Shown: piece by piece, positions 51,555-61,041 of the stretch | Position numbering within the stretch: the stretch's first letter is position 1 | How the letters are laid out: every line of letters begins with the position of its first letter | Source: Sphingomonas hengshuiensis | Lineage (GTDB): Bacteria > Pseudomonadota > Alphaproteobacteria > Sphingomonadales > Sphingomonadaceae | Direction: 5' to 3' | DNA length: 64,000 nt | Assembly: GCF_000935025.1 (NCBI RefSeq) | Contig: NZ_CP010836.1 | Location: 1,736,001-1,800,000, forward strand | The notes under the pieces: model-generated | What the model was told of the DNA's origin: nothing | Database searches by the model: none | Seen by the model: only the letters and a program-made list of their open reading frames with translations | Position numbers and translations under genes: made by a program

Positions 51555-54500
51555 TCAGAAGCGGTAGCGCGCACCCAGATAGAAGCGCGGCTTCAGTTCC
51601 TGCACATAGACCAGGTTGGTCTCGGTGCGGCCATATTGACGAAATGCCTCGCTCGTCAGGTTGACGCCTTCGATCGAGACCGAGAAGTCCTTCGTCACAT
51701 CGTAGCTGATGCTCGCATCCAGCGTGCCGAACGGCGCGGTGAACTGCGGATTGCGGTTGCCGCCCTGGTTGGTGCCGGACAGATATTTGTCGCGCCAGTT
51801 GTACGAGACGCGAGCCGAAAGACCGTTCTTGTCGTAGATGCCGGTGAAGTTGGCACTGTCGCCCAGGCCGGTCAGCGCGAAGACGTTGACATTGGGATCG
51901 GCATAGGGGTCGACGTTCACGTTACCAAAGACCTTGGTATACGAAGCAGCGAAGCCGAAGCCGGTCTGCCCGAAGAAGTTGGTCCAGGCGACTTCGAAGC
52001 CGTGGATCTTGCCGTCGCGGTTGTTGACCGGGCTGCTGATCGCGAATTCGAACAGCGGGTCGGTCGAGTTGGGGAGAATGTCAACTGCAAGAGCGAGCTG
52101 ATTGTAGAACGCCGAGTCGAGGGTTCCGACCTGATCATGGCCGTAATTCGCCTGGAAGGTTGCTGCTGCAGCCGCCTCGTTACCGTTATTCTGCACGAGC
52201 AGAGCGGTATAGCCGAACATGTTGATATCGCTCAGCGGGATGCTGTTGTTCCTGAGATAGGCCAGGGCAACAGCCGACCGCGTGCCCGCGGCGCCCGAGC
52301 TCGGGTCCCGCAGACCGAACAGATTGCCGTTGGTGACCTGGGTGCCGATGAAATTCCGGACGTTCTTGTAGAAGAAGCCGGCCGATACGAAGCTCGAAGG
52401 CTTGTAATACCATTCCACCGATACGTCGAAATTGTCCGAAACCAGCGGCAACAGCGCAGGATCCTGCCGCGTCGCGGACGCTGCAGCAGCGCCCAGAGCG
52501 GTCGGACGGTTGGGTGCCCCCACGCCTACCGAAGCGAAGAGGTTGCCATAGTCGGCGCGGGCCAGCGTGCGGCTGAACGACGTACGGGCTACCACATTGT
52601 CGACCACTTCGATGTTGAAGTCGAGCGACGGCAGCAAATTGTCATACTTCGCATTCACGACGACCGAGCCACCGGGGGGGCCACCATCGACATAGAGATC
52701 ATTGTCCGACGCCCAGCGGATCGTGACCGGCACCGACTGTACGCCGATCGACTTGACACTGGTCTGTTCGTACCGAACCCCGAACAGCGCCTTTGCCTTG
52801 CGTCCGCCGATTTCACCGTCCCAGTTCATCTGGCCATAGACCGCCCAGGTCTTTTCGCCGACCGTGTCGTCCGACGTTCCCTGGAGCACGGTATTCCGAC
52901 CGGCCTGGGGCTCGTAGAAAGGCGAGAAGACGTTGAGCAGGTCGACCGCGTCGGCGCGGAAAGCGACCAGCGACGAACCCGACGAGGCGGGATCATATTT
53001 GTCGAACTTGCAGGTCATGCAGAAGGTTTTGACCAGGTCGCCCGCCATCGACTTGACCAGTCCGGTGTCGTTGATGCCCCAGTCGCCCAGCATCTGCTGC
53101 GTGTTCGAACTCGTCGACCGCATCTTCACATCGACATAATCGCCGCCGAAGTTGAACCGGCTCCCCTCGCCCAGATCCCATGCGAAATCCGCGCCGAACT
53201 GGTTGATCCGCGATTCCTGCTCCGAGGTGATCTTGCGCGCGATCTGCGTTCCCACGTCGCCGATGTCGAGCACGCCGTTGCAGTTGCCGCCACGACCACC
53301 ATTGGTTGCATTACAATCGTTGAGCGTTTCCGATTGCTGCGGGAAGCCGCTGGTGAAATTGAGCTTGTGAGTCGCACGGACGGGGGCGCCGATCGAGATC
53401 GTCGTGGCGGACGTGCCGTTCGAATTATCCGGGCTGGTCGTCGACTTCGAGTGATTGGCATCGACCGTCAGCGACAGCGCGTCGGTGAAGTTCCATTTCA
53501 GGTTGCCGCCGATCGAATAGAGTTCGGTGTCGGTCGCGTAGCGCTGCTGCTCATAGCCCTTGTCCGCCTGCTTGGCCTCGGCCAGGATGACAGCGCTCTG
53601 CATCTCCTTGTTGTCGTCGAAGGTGACTTCGGTGAACGGCCGCTGGAACCAGTTGGTCTGCTCGCTGCGCTCCTCGCTCAGCTTGTTGCGGGCGTAGAGG
53701 CCATCGACGGTGATCTCCAGCCGATCCGACGGCTTGAACTGCATGACCGCCTGGCTGTTGATGCGCTCGCGGCGATTTTCGGAGAACTGGTAGCGGCTGT
53801 CGTTCGGGATCTGGACGTATTTGGTCGTCGGAGCGTTGGTGATCTTCGTCGTCGGCGTGATGTACGCACCGGCGGTGTCCAGGAAAGCAGCCAGCGGAAC
53901 GATGTTCCAATAGTTCGGGTTTGCCTGAATCGACGTCGATTCGCGCAGCTGATAGCTACCGAAGACGGTAACGCCGAAGGTGTCCGCTGCGTTCTTCCAG
54001 TTGAGCAGGCCCGAAACTTCCGGCGTGATCTTGCTCAGGTCGCCCTCGGCATCCTCGACCGTGGTATCATACAGCGCCTTGGCGCCGATCGAGCCCGAGA
54101 AGCCGTCTTCGCGCGAGTCGAGCGGACGGCGGGTGACGACGTTGATCGCCGCGCCGATACCGCCCGAGGGAATGTTGGCGCGCCCGGTCTTGTAGACCTC
54201 GAGCCGCGAGACGCCTTCCGACGCCATGTTCTGGAAGTCGAACGAACGGCTGGTGCCGCGCGCAAAGGCGTTGCCCGTGCTGGTGTCGATGTTCGTCGTC
54301 GCAAGCTGGCGACCGTTCAGCGTGACAAGGTTGAAACCGCCGCTGAAGCCGCGAACCGCGACCTGCGACCCTTCGCCGTTGGCGCGGGTGATCGAAACGC
54401 CGGTGATGCGCTGCAGCGACTCGGCGAGGTTGGTGTCGGGGAACTTGCCGATATCTTCGGCCGAGATCGCATCGACGACGCCGTCGGAATTGCGCTTGAT

Positions 54501-54689
54501 CGAGATCGCCTGGTCCAGCGAGGCGCGGATGCCGGTTACGACGATCTCGTCGCCGCTCGCTTCATCCTGCGCGACGGGCGCGCTGGCCGCATCCTGGGCC
54601 AGGGCCATGCCCGGCGCGATCAGACATGCGGTGATTGCGATAGCGGATGCAGTGCGCGCAAGCGTGCGCGTAAGCCGAATGCTCTTCAT
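51555..54689 (-). CDS. Large TonB-dependent receptor (Xanthomonas/Caulobacter oligosaccharide type)
   Basis: 1044 residues. Signal peptide ending GMALAQ, TonB box DEIVVTGIRASL, plug domain with FPDTNLAESLQRITGVSI and VAVRGFSGGFNLVTLNGRQLA, barrel ending in YLGARYRF. This is the large receptor class used for carbohydrate and related ligands. GGAGGAGGGG lies before ATG 54689; the longer frame is unsupported. Controlled by a LacI-type operator (see separate entry), which points to a sugar ligand. Confidence 0.93.
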   Translation of the reverse strand: MKSIRLTRTLARTASAIAITACLIAPGMALAQDAASAPVAQDEASGDEIVVTGIRASLDQAISIKRNSDGVVDAISAEDIGKFPDTNLAESLQRITGVSITRANGEGSQVAVRGFSGGFNLVTLNGRQLATTNIDTSTGNAFARGTSRSFDFQNMASEGVSRLEVYKTGRANIPSGGIGAAINVVTRRPLDSREDGFSGSIGAKALYDTTVEDAEGDLSKITPEVSGLLNWKNAADTFGVTVFGSYQLRESTSIQANPNYWNIVPLAAFLDTAGAYITPTTKITNAPTTKYVQIPNDSRYQFSENRRERINSQAVMQFKPSDRLEITVDGLYARNKLSEERSEQTNWFQRPFTEVTFDDNKEMQSAVILAEAKQADKGYEQQRYATDTELYSIGGNLKWNFTDALSLTVDANHSKSTTSPDNSNGTSATTISIGAPVRATHKLNFTSGFPQQSETLNDCNATNGGRGGNCNGVLDIGDVGTQIARKITSEQESRINQFGADFAWDLGEGSRFNFGGDYVDVKMRSTSSNTQQMLGDWGINDTGLVKSMAGDLVKTFCMTCKFDKYDPASSGSSLVAFRADAVDLLNVFSPFYEPQAGRNTVLQGTSDDTVGEKTWAVYGQMNWDGEIGGRKAKALFGVRYEQTSVKSIGVQSVPVTIRWASDNDLYVDGGPPGGSVVVNAKYDNLLPSLDFNIEVVDNVVARTSFSRTLARADYGNLFASVGVGAPNRPTALGAAAASATRQDPALLPLVSDNFDVSVEWYYKPSSFVSAGFFYKNVRNFIGTQVTNGNLFGLRDPSSGAAGTRSAVALAYLRNNSIPLSDINMFGYTALLVQNNGNEAAAAATFQANYGHDQVGTLDSAFYNQLALAVDILPNSTDPLFEFAISSPVNNRDGKIHGFEVAWTNFFGQTGFGFAASYTKVFGNVNVDPYADPNVNVFALTGLGDSANFTGIYDKNGLSARVSYNWRDKYLSGTNQGGNRNPQFTAPFGTLDASISYDVTKDFSVSIEGVNLTSEAFRQYGRTETNLVYVQELKPRFYLGARYRF

Positions 54690-55230
54690 GATTCCCCTCC
54701 TCCTAAGTCGGCGCGCATCTCTCGCGCGCCGCATGGTTATTATTTCTGAGCCAGCACTGCGGCTCGGTGTTAACGCTACCAGCCTGTCCGGCGTTGTCAA
54801 CACGCATATTTGCGGCATGACAGCGATGACAAATGGACTAACCCGTTTTACCTACGCGCTTTTCTTGGGGCAGCAAATTTCGGGGACTTGTTTTCGCGAA
54901 GGTGCGACAAAATTCCCACACGATACCTGCCCGAATGCCGCCCGGGACAGCCCGACACTTTCGCTGCCGGCCGCGCGTCTACGCCCGCCCGCGCGAACAT
55001 TGCGGCGGGACTTGCAAAAGCCTTTGCGGGAGGTTCCAGCCGGCGCCGGGCTGCGGTGGCGGGGGGCACGCCACGAAGGGCATCCCGGTCGGTCGCTGAT
55101 GGATCAGCGCGCGATCGGGGACCGAGGCAAATGGGACGATGGGCTGTGGGCGATGATCGCCACGTTCGGCATCTCGGCAAGCGCCCGCGGCGCGGCCCGG
55201 CCACCCCGAATCAGCCGCCGGGCGGCAGGG
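54690..55230. other. Upstream region of the large receptor
   Basis: About 540 bases. The first 110 carry the receptor promoter and leader. I find no convincing gene in the rest, up to the stop of the second 79-residue gene. Confidence 0.5.
54768..54800 (-). promoter_or_regulatory. Receptor promoter with LacI-type (xyl-box-like) operator
   Basis: On the minus strand -35 TTGACA (54795-54800) is followed after 16 bases by -10 TAGCGT (54773-54778). The -10 is embedded in TGGTAGCGTTAACA (54768-54781), which differs at one of 14 positions from the xyl-box TGGTAGCGCTAACA known upstream of Xanthomonas TonB receptors. A LacI-family repressor is therefore expected; no such gene is in the window. Confidence 0.6.
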
Positions 55231-55470
55231 CTATTTGCGGTCCTTGCGCCCGCCACGCCAGTAGAGCAGCCCGGCGACGATCGCGGCGGATCCGATCCCG
55301 ACAGCGGCGCCCAGGCCGATCTGCTGCTTCGACGGCGCCCAGCGCTTTTTCGCCTCGGCCAGTTCCTTGGCCACGGCAATCGCTTCGCCCTCGCCCGACG
55401 CGCCATGCGGCACCTCGTCGCGCGGATAGGGCGACGGGTTCTGGGCGGGCACGGGCGGGGTCTTGGTCAT
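55231..55470 (-). CDS. Small membrane-anchored protein, copy 2
   Basis: 79 residues (MTKTPPVPAQNPSPYPRDEV...), same length and almost the same sequence as the 50320-50559 gene; the membrane helix and GGRKDRK tail are identical. The N-terminal linker and many third codon positions differ, so the duplication is not very recent. The two copies are direct repeats around the SapC-receptor pair. ATG 55470 chosen to match copy 1. Confidence 0.8.
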   Translation of the reverse strand: MTKTPPVPAQNPSPYPRDEVPHGASGEGEAIAVAKELAEAKKRWAPSKQQIGLGAAVGIGSAAIVAGLLYWRGGRKDRK

Positions 55471-55595
55471 CGTCGTCCTTCGCTCACTAACGCTCCAACG
55501 GATGTTGCGTCGTCGCTCCCGGCGCATTTCGCAACTGGTGAATTGCCGTAATTGACGCTTTCCAGCGCCGCAAGGGAGCGGCAAAGCTGGCAGGC

Positions 55596-56750
55596 ATGAA
55601 CCCGCTTTACGCCCGGATGGGCACTACGATCTTCGAAGCGATGTCGGCACGCGCGCGCGCTACCGGGGCGATCAACCTGGGCCAGGGCTTTGCCGACGGC
55701 CCGGGACCGCGGGCGGTGCTCGAGGCATCGGCGGCGGCGTTGCTCGAAAAGTCGAATCAGTACCCGCCGATGATCGGGCTGCCCGAACTGCGCGCGGCGG
55801 TGGCGGATCATTATGCCCGGCACCAGGGGATCAACCTGACCCCCGACGAGGTCGTCGTGACATCGGGCGCGACCGAGGCGCTGGCGGCATCGCTGTTCGC
55901 GCTGATCGCGCCGGGCGACGAAGTGCTGTGCTTCCAGCCGCTCTACGACGCCTATGTCCCGCTGATCCGCCAGGCGGGGGGCGTGCCGCGCTTCGTCCGG
56001 CTGGAGCCGCCGCACTGGCGAATCGACTCGGCGGCGCTGGCGGCGGCGGTAACGCCGCGGACCCGGCTGGTGCTGCTCAACAACCCGCTGAACCCGGCCG
56101 CGACGATGGCGAGCGCCGCCGAACTGGCCGCGATCGCCGCGCTGTGTGTCGAGCACGACCTGATCGCGATTTGCGACGAAGTCTGGGAGCATGTGACCTT
56201 CGACGGCGCCCGGCACCTGCCACTGATCGGCTTTCCCGGGATGCGCGAGCGGACGGTGAAAATCGGCAGCGCGGGCAAGATCTTCGCGCTCACCGGGTTC
56301 AAGGTCGGATGGATGTGCGCCGCCCCGCCCCTCGCGCGCGTGCTGGCCAAGGCGCACCAGTTCCTGACCTTCACCACCCCGCCAAACCTGCAATGGGGCG
56401 TGGCTGCGGGGCTTGCGAGCGAGGACGAATGGGTCGCGGCCGCCAGCGCCCGGTTCCAGGCGGGGCGCGATCGGCTCGCGACCGGCCTGCGAGACGCGGG
56501 GCTGGCCGTCTTGCCCAGCGCGGCGACCTATTTCCTGTCGGTGGACCTGGCCGAATCGGGGCTGGTGATGGACGATGTGACGTTCAGCGAGCGGCTGGTC
56601 GACGAAGCCGGGGTCGCGACGGTCCCGGTCTCCGCCTTCTACGCCGAGGCGCCCGTTACGAACGTAGTGCGCTTCTGCTTCGTCAAGGAGGATGCGACGC
56701 TGGATGCGGCGATTGCCCGCGTCGCCGGATGGGTCGCGGGCCAGCGCTGA
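55596..56750 (+). CDS. Class I/II aminotransferase, candidate last step of methionine salvage
   Basis: 384-residue PLP enzyme. Lysine in GSAGKIFALTGFKVGW binds PLP; NNPLNP and CDEVWEHV contain the asparagine and aspartate of the fold type I site. It resembles the YbdL/kynurenine-glutamine transaminase group, members of which convert 4-methylthio-2-oxobutanoate to methionine. The mtn operon a few kb away makes that the favoured role, but other keto acids are possible. Confidence 0.85.
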   Translation: MNPLYARMGTTIFEAMSARARATGAINLGQGFADGPGPRAVLEASAAALLEKSNQYPPMIGLPELRAAVADHYARHQGINLTPDEVVVTSGATEALAASLFALIAPGDEVLCFQPLYDAYVPLIRQAGGVPRFVRLEPPHWRIDSAALAAAVTPRTRLVLLNNPLNPAATMASAAELAAIAALCVEHDLIAICDEVWEHVTFDGARHLPLIGFPGMRERTVKIGSAGKIFALTGFKVGWMCAAPPLARVLAKAHQFLTFTTPPNLQWGVAAGLASEDEWVAAASARFQAGRDRLATGLRDAGLAVLPSAATYFLSVDLAESGLVMDDVTFSERLVDEAGVATVPVSAFYAEAPVTNVVRFCFVKEDATLDAAIARVAGWVAGQR

Positions 56751-56762
56751 TCCGCGCCACGG

Positions 56763-56796
56763 AAAAGGGCGGCGCGACCCATGGCCGCGCCGCCCC
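56763..56796 (-). terminator. Terminator after the second TonB receptor
   Basis: Perfect 10-base stem GGGCGGCGCG (56767-56776) with CGCGCCGCCC (56786-56795) and 9-base loop; on the minus strand four T follow. It lies between the convergent aminotransferase and receptor genes. Confidence 0.75.
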
Positions 56797-56814
56797 TTCC
56801 CCGGGGCAGGGTCT

Positions 56815-59286
56815 TCAGAAATCGAACCGGATCGAACCGCTGATCGTGCGACCGTTCAGCACGCGGGCCTGGACGATCCCGCTCGCCGGGATGGTGCCGT
56901 CATTGGCGCTGGCGATTGCAAGCTTGTCGAACACGTTGTTGGCGTTGAGCGACACTGCCAGCCGGTCGGTCAGCCGGTATTCGGCGAACAGATCGGTGGT
57001 GACATATCCGGGCAGGCGCAGGCGGTTGCTGACGTCGGTATAGCTGCCGGTGGTGCCGACGAACACCGCGCCCGCAGCGACCTTGCCGAACGCCACCTGC
57101 GGCATCGCCTGGAAGATCAGGTCCGCCTGGCGACCGGGCTTCTTGCCGACGTTCGCCGGCGTCAGGCTGTCGGTCTTGATCTCCGCCTTGGTATAGGTGG
57201 CGCCGGTCGTCAGGCTGAACCAGCCGCGCTGGAACGCCCCTTCGAACTCGACGCCCTTCGCCTGATACAGCCGCGTGAAACGCGCGCCGAGCAGGACGTT
57301 GCTGTCATTGGCCTCGGCCCAGAAGCCGGTGATCTGGGCAGACAGCCCGGCCTTGCGGAACTTCACCCCGCCTTCCAGCTGCCGGACCATGTCCACCGCG
57401 TTGGACATGTCGAACAGCGATCCCGTGGCCGGGTTGACGAAGCCGCCACGGACCAGCCGATCGGCATTGGCGCGCCCGCCGCGGCTATAGCGCACAAAGG
57501 TCGATAGCGGCTCGGCGATGCGATAATTGGCGCTCAGCGAGTAGGAGACATAGCCCTTGCCATAGTCGATCGCGACCGGCGCCGTCAGCGCCAGCGACGA
57601 CACGCGCTGCTCCGCACCGGTGATCTGGCCGTCGCCGTTGACGTCGAACCCGCTCTGCCCGGCGTCGCGGATCAGCGTGCCGCTGGCATCGATATGGTCG
57701 TATCGAACGCTGCCGCCGATCGCCAGCTTGCCGATCTGGTAGTTGAGCGAGCCATAGGGAGCATTGATGTCATAGGCGGTATCGATGCTCATCCGGCAGC
57801 AGGTGCGCGGGAAGCCGGGGAATGCCGCGCCATAGCCGTAATAGCCATTCGAGGTCACCGGCACGCCGCCCGCCGTGGTGATGTTCACCAGCGCCGCATC
57901 GCCGCCGCCGCGCACTTCCGAAAGCATCGCGGCCCAAAGATTGTCGATCGCGATCTCCTGTCGCGACTTGTAGAAACCAACCGTGGTGGTGAGCTCACCA
58001 CCGCCCAGCTTCCACACCCGCGTCGCCCGCAGATCGTTGGTCATGTTATCCAGGCTGCGGATATTGTTGTTGAAATAGGTCAGCTGCGCAAGCAGGCCAT
58101 TGCCGTTCAGCGCGGCGGGATTGGCGATCGACTGGCCCGCACTCGGCCCGTTGGCATAGCTGAGCGTCGCGCCGGCGCCGCCCAGTTGCGGCACCAGATC
58201 GACTGCGCGCCCGAAGGGAATGGCATCGAGCGTGACGAGGCTGCCCGACATGCCCGAATAGCGGAAACGATCGGTGATGGTCCAACCGGCCAGCCCGAAC
58301 TGGGTTTCGATCCCGAACGCCTTGGCAACCGGGTGCTGGCCGTCAGTGATGTCATAGCGGGCGAGCTGGTTCTCGCGGTCGCGCGAGAGCAACTGGGTGA
58401 CGTTGCGCGAATAGAGCAGATCGTGCTTCGGGTCGAAACCGGCAATCGCCTGATATTCCGGCTTCGCATCGGTCCCCGTCGCGCGAAGCGGCACCACGCC
58501 ATATGCCGGGCTGCGATCGTCCAGATACTTGCCATAGACGCGGATATAGCCGCCGCTGAATTCCTTCGTCAGGTTGAACTTGATCTGGCCGCCGCGCTGG
58601 CCGTCGAAGCCGGTGTCGCGCGGCCCCTTGCCCTGGCGATAGAAGCCGCCGACGTGCATCCGGACCGTGTCCGAGAGATGCGCGCCGTAATCGAAATCGA
58701 GGCGATAGCTCTTGTAATCGATCCCGAACGTGGTCTGGATCGTGCCACCTTCCTCCACCCCGGTCTTCGAAATGAAGTTGATGACGCCGCCGGGCGAGTT
58801 CGAGGCGAAGGTGGACGAAGAGCCGCCGCGGATCGCCTGGATGCCGGCAAGGTTCATATCCGCGCGCAGGAACGTGTCGACGCTGGTATAGGTGATGTCG
58901 CCGAATTCCAGCACCGGCAGGCCGTCTTCCTGGAACTGGACGAACTTGGCCCCGGTCGATGAGAGCGGCAGGCCGCGGATCGTGAAGCTGCCATAGCCGT
59001 CGCCCGCATCCGCCTCGGAACGGACGCCGGGCAGCACGCGCAGCAGGTCCGATACCGAGCGCATGCCCAGCCGGCCCAGCTTGGCTTCGTCGACCACGCT
59101 CGTCGAGGTCGCGCTGTCGAGCTGGTCGCGCGCCTTGGCGACGCCGGTGGAGAAATTCTCCTGCTTCGCGGGCGCTGCGTCGCCCTTCTTGGCTGCGTCG
59201 GGCTTTTCGCTCTGCGCCAGCGCCGGGGTTGCGAGCAATGCCAGGGGAGCCGCCGCGAGCAGCAGTCGATAGTCACGGAAACGCAT
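56815..59286 (-). CDS. TonB-dependent receptor near methionine salvage genes
   Basis: 823 residues. Signal peptide ending TPALAQ, a Lys/Ala-rich linker and an unusual, weak TonB-box region, a plug with RSVSDLLRVLPGVRSE and IQAIRGGSSSTFASNSPGGVINF, barrel ending IRFDF. GGAAAGGA lies before the ATG. It is not of the same class as the large receptor at 51555. The ligand is unknown; proximity to mtn genes suggests a methylthio or sulfur compound, which is speculative. Confidence 0.88.
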   Translation of the reverse strand: MRFRDYRLLLAAAPLALLATPALAQSEKPDAAKKGDAAPAKQENFSTGVAKARDQLDSATSTSVVDEAKLGRLGMRSVSDLLRVLPGVRSEADAGDGYGSFTIRGLPLSSTGAKFVQFQEDGLPVLEFGDITYTSVDTFLRADMNLAGIQAIRGGSSSTFASNSPGGVINFISKTGVEEGGTIQTTFGIDYKSYRLDFDYGAHLSDTVRMHVGGFYRQGKGPRDTGFDGQRGGQIKFNLTKEFSGGYIRVYGKYLDDRSPAYGVVPLRATGTDAKPEYQAIAGFDPKHDLLYSRNVTQLLSRDRENQLARYDITDGQHPVAKAFGIETQFGLAGWTITDRFRYSGMSGSLVTLDAIPFGRAVDLVPQLGGAGATLSYANGPSAGQSIANPAALNGNGLLAQLTYFNNNIRSLDNMTNDLRATRVWKLGGGELTTTVGFYKSRQEIAIDNLWAAMLSEVRGGGDAALVNITTAGGVPVTSNGYYGYGAAFPGFPRTCCRMSIDTAYDINAPYGSLNYQIGKLAIGGSVRYDHIDASGTLIRDAGQSGFDVNGDGQITGAEQRVSSLALTAPVAIDYGKGYVSYSLSANYRIAEPLSTFVRYSRGGRANADRLVRGGFVNPATGSLFDMSNAVDMVRQLEGGVKFRKAGLSAQITGFWAEANDSNVLLGARFTRLYQAKGVEFEGAFQRGWFSLTTGATYTKAEIKTDSLTPANVGKKPGRQADLIFQAMPQVAFGKVAAGAVFVGTTGSYTDVSNRLRLPGYVTTDLFAEYRLTDRLAVSLNANNVFDKLAIASANDGTIPASGIVQARVLNGRTISGSIRFDF

Positions 59287-59603
59287 TCATCATCCTTTCC
59301 AAGCGACGACGCGCCTCCGCCCCCGCGCAAGCAGGGCGCAGCCGTGGACGAAGGGCGCACGATCGCTTTATTTATAGGAAGGTCTCAGATGCTGGCGGGA
59401 ACCGAGACGTCGCTCTTGGTCGAGGTCTGTGGCAGATCTGCTACGATGTACGGAGATATCTACTTCAAACTACTGAAACCAGGATTGAGCCCTGCTATCG
59501 GCGCATATCCTAAGGACAATCCTGGGCCCCGCGCGACAAGGGCCGCTTCCGGCGCGGATCGAACCGCGCTATCTCCGCTCGCGCCCGCACAGGAGGAACC
59601 GCG
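59287..59603. other. Divergent region between receptor and VOC genes
   Basis: About 317 bases. On the minus strand TATAAA (59371-59376) could be the receptor -10; no matching -35 seen. I looked for a SAM or cobalamin riboswitch because of the methionine context and could not recognise one. Confidence 0.4.
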
Positions 59604-59987
59604 ATGTCCGATGCCCCAACGGTTGGAGCGTTCGCGATCGTGCCGAGCAACGATCTGCCCGCCGCGATCCCCTTCTGGGAGCAGCTTGGTTTCGAACGTG
59701 CGGGCGGCGCCCCCGATTATGTGATCCTGCGCGGCTGGGGGTGCGAGGTGCATCTGACCCAGGCCGGCACCGGGCCGTGGCGCGTGCCGGAGATGCACAA
59801 TCCGTTCGGCATATTCCTCCGCACGCCCGAGGTCGAGGCGATCGCCGCGCGGGCGCGGGATCGGATCATCCGCCCCGGCGGCATCCTCCGCCACCGCGAA
59901 TGGGGGCTGTACGAAGTTGGGATCGCCGGCCCTGACGGGCTGCTGGTCCGCGTCGGATGGCCGTCCGCGCTGATCAGGGCCGGGTAG
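59604..59987 (+). CDS. VOC/bleomycin-resistance-like protein
   Basis: 127-residue VOC-fold protein: FAIVPSNDLPAAIPFWEQLGFERAGGAPDYVILRGWGCEVHLT and the second module with FGIFLRTPEVEAIAARA and LYEVGIAGPDGLLVRVGWP. This is the bleomycin-binding (Ble) type, which sequesters a ligand and is not catalytic. AGGAGG precedes the ATG. Convergent with mtnA, 7 bases between stops. Confidence 0.82.
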   Translation: MSDAPTVGAFAIVPSNDLPAAIPFWEQLGFERAGGAPDYVILRGWGCEVHLTQAGTGPWRVPEMHNPFGIFLRTPEVEAIAARARDRIIRPGGILRHREWGLYEVGIAGPDGLLVRVGWPSALIRAG

Positions 59988-59994
59988 TGCCCGA

Positions 59995-61041
59995 TCAGAC
60001 GCGCGCGAGCACGCCCCTTTCGGTGATATAGCCGGTCACCAGCCGCGCGGGAGTCACGTCGAACGCCGGGTTGAGCGCGGGCGAGTCGGTTACCCGGATC
60101 GTGGCGATCCGCCCCGTCTCGTCGGGCCCGGTCAGCCGGGCCACTTCCTCGGCGCTGCGTTCCTCGATCGGGATATCGGCGCCGGTGGCGGTGGCGGGAT
60201 CGAAGGTGGTGTAGGGCAGCGCGACGTAGAAGGGCACGTCGTTATCGCGCGCCGCCAGCGCCTTCAGATACGTCCCGATCTTGTTGCAGACATCGCCGTT
60301 CGCCGTAACCCGATCGGTGCCGACGATCACCGCATCGACTCGACCCTGCATCATGAGCAGCCCGCCGGCATTGTCGGCGATCACCGTGTGCGGCACGCCA
60401 TGGTTGCGCAGTTCGAATGCGGTCAGCAGCGCGCCCTGGTTGCGCGGGCGCGTCTCGTCGACCCAGACATGGACGGGGATGCCGGCATCATGCGCGAGAT
60501 AGATCGGCGCGGTGGCGGTGCCGTAATCGACCGTGGCGAGCCAGCCCGCATTGCAATGGGTGAGGATGTTGAGCGGGCGATCCGGGTGGCGCGCATGGAG
60601 ATCGCGGAATAGCGCGAGGCCATGCTCGCCGATCGCGCGGCACAGCGCCGCATCCTCGTCGCAGATCGCATCGGCGCGGGCGAACGCCGCCTCGGCGCGG
60701 GCGGCGGGCGGCAGCGCGGCGACGGCGTCGCGCACCGTATCGAGCGCCCAGCGCAGGTTGATCGCCGTGGGCCGCGTCTCGACCAGCATCGCGTGTGCCG
60801 CCGCCAGCGCTGCGTCGCCGCCATCCTCCGCAAGCGCCATTGCCAGCCCATAGGCAGCGGTGGCGCCGATCATCGGCGCGCCGCGGGTCCACATCTCACG
60901 GATCGCGACCGCCGCCGCATCGGCGCTGCGCAGTTCGACCCAGCGCACTTCCCACGGAAGCTGGCGCTGGTCGAGGATGCAGACCCCTGCCCCGTCCGCG
61001 GTGCGGCGGATCGAGCGAGTCGGCTGGCCTTCGAGGATCAT
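59995..61041 (-). CDS. mtnA: S-methyl-5-thioribose-1-phosphate isomerase
   Basis: 348 residues. Converts methylthioribose-1-phosphate to methylthioribulose-1-phosphate. Motifs: RGAPMIGATAAYG, the catalytic cysteine in THCNAGWLATVDYGTATAPIY and aspartate in GTDRVTANGDVCNKIGTY. Fourth gene of the mtnBDCA operon; starts inside the mtnC stop (ATGA). Confidence 0.95.
   Translation of the reverse strand: MILEGQPTRSIRRTADGAGVCILDQRQLPWEVRWVELRSADAAAVAIREMWTRGAPMIGATAAYGLAMALAEDGGDAALAAAHAMLVETRPTAINLRWALDTVRDAVAALPPAARAEAAFARADAICDEDAALCRAIGEHGLALFRDLHARHPDRPLNILTHCNAGWLATVDYGTATAPIYLAHDAGIPVHVWVDETRPRNQGALLTAFELRNHGVPHTVIADNAGGLLMMQGRVDAVIVGTDRVTANGDVCNKIGTYLKALAARDNDVPFYVALPYTTFDPATATGADIPIEERSAEEVARLTGPDETGRIATIRVTDSPALNPAFDVTPARLVTGYITERGVLARV

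Noticed and set aside
51636..54749. A 1037-codon open frame on the plus strand opposite the large TonB receptor
   Set aside because: The opposite strand carries an unmistakable receptor with signal peptide, plug and barrel. Long antisense frames are common in GC-rich DNA, and the frame has no domain.
59287..59603. Possible SAM or cobalamin riboswitch before the TonB receptor
   Set aside because: Considered because of the methionine genes, but no conserved core could be recognised by eye.
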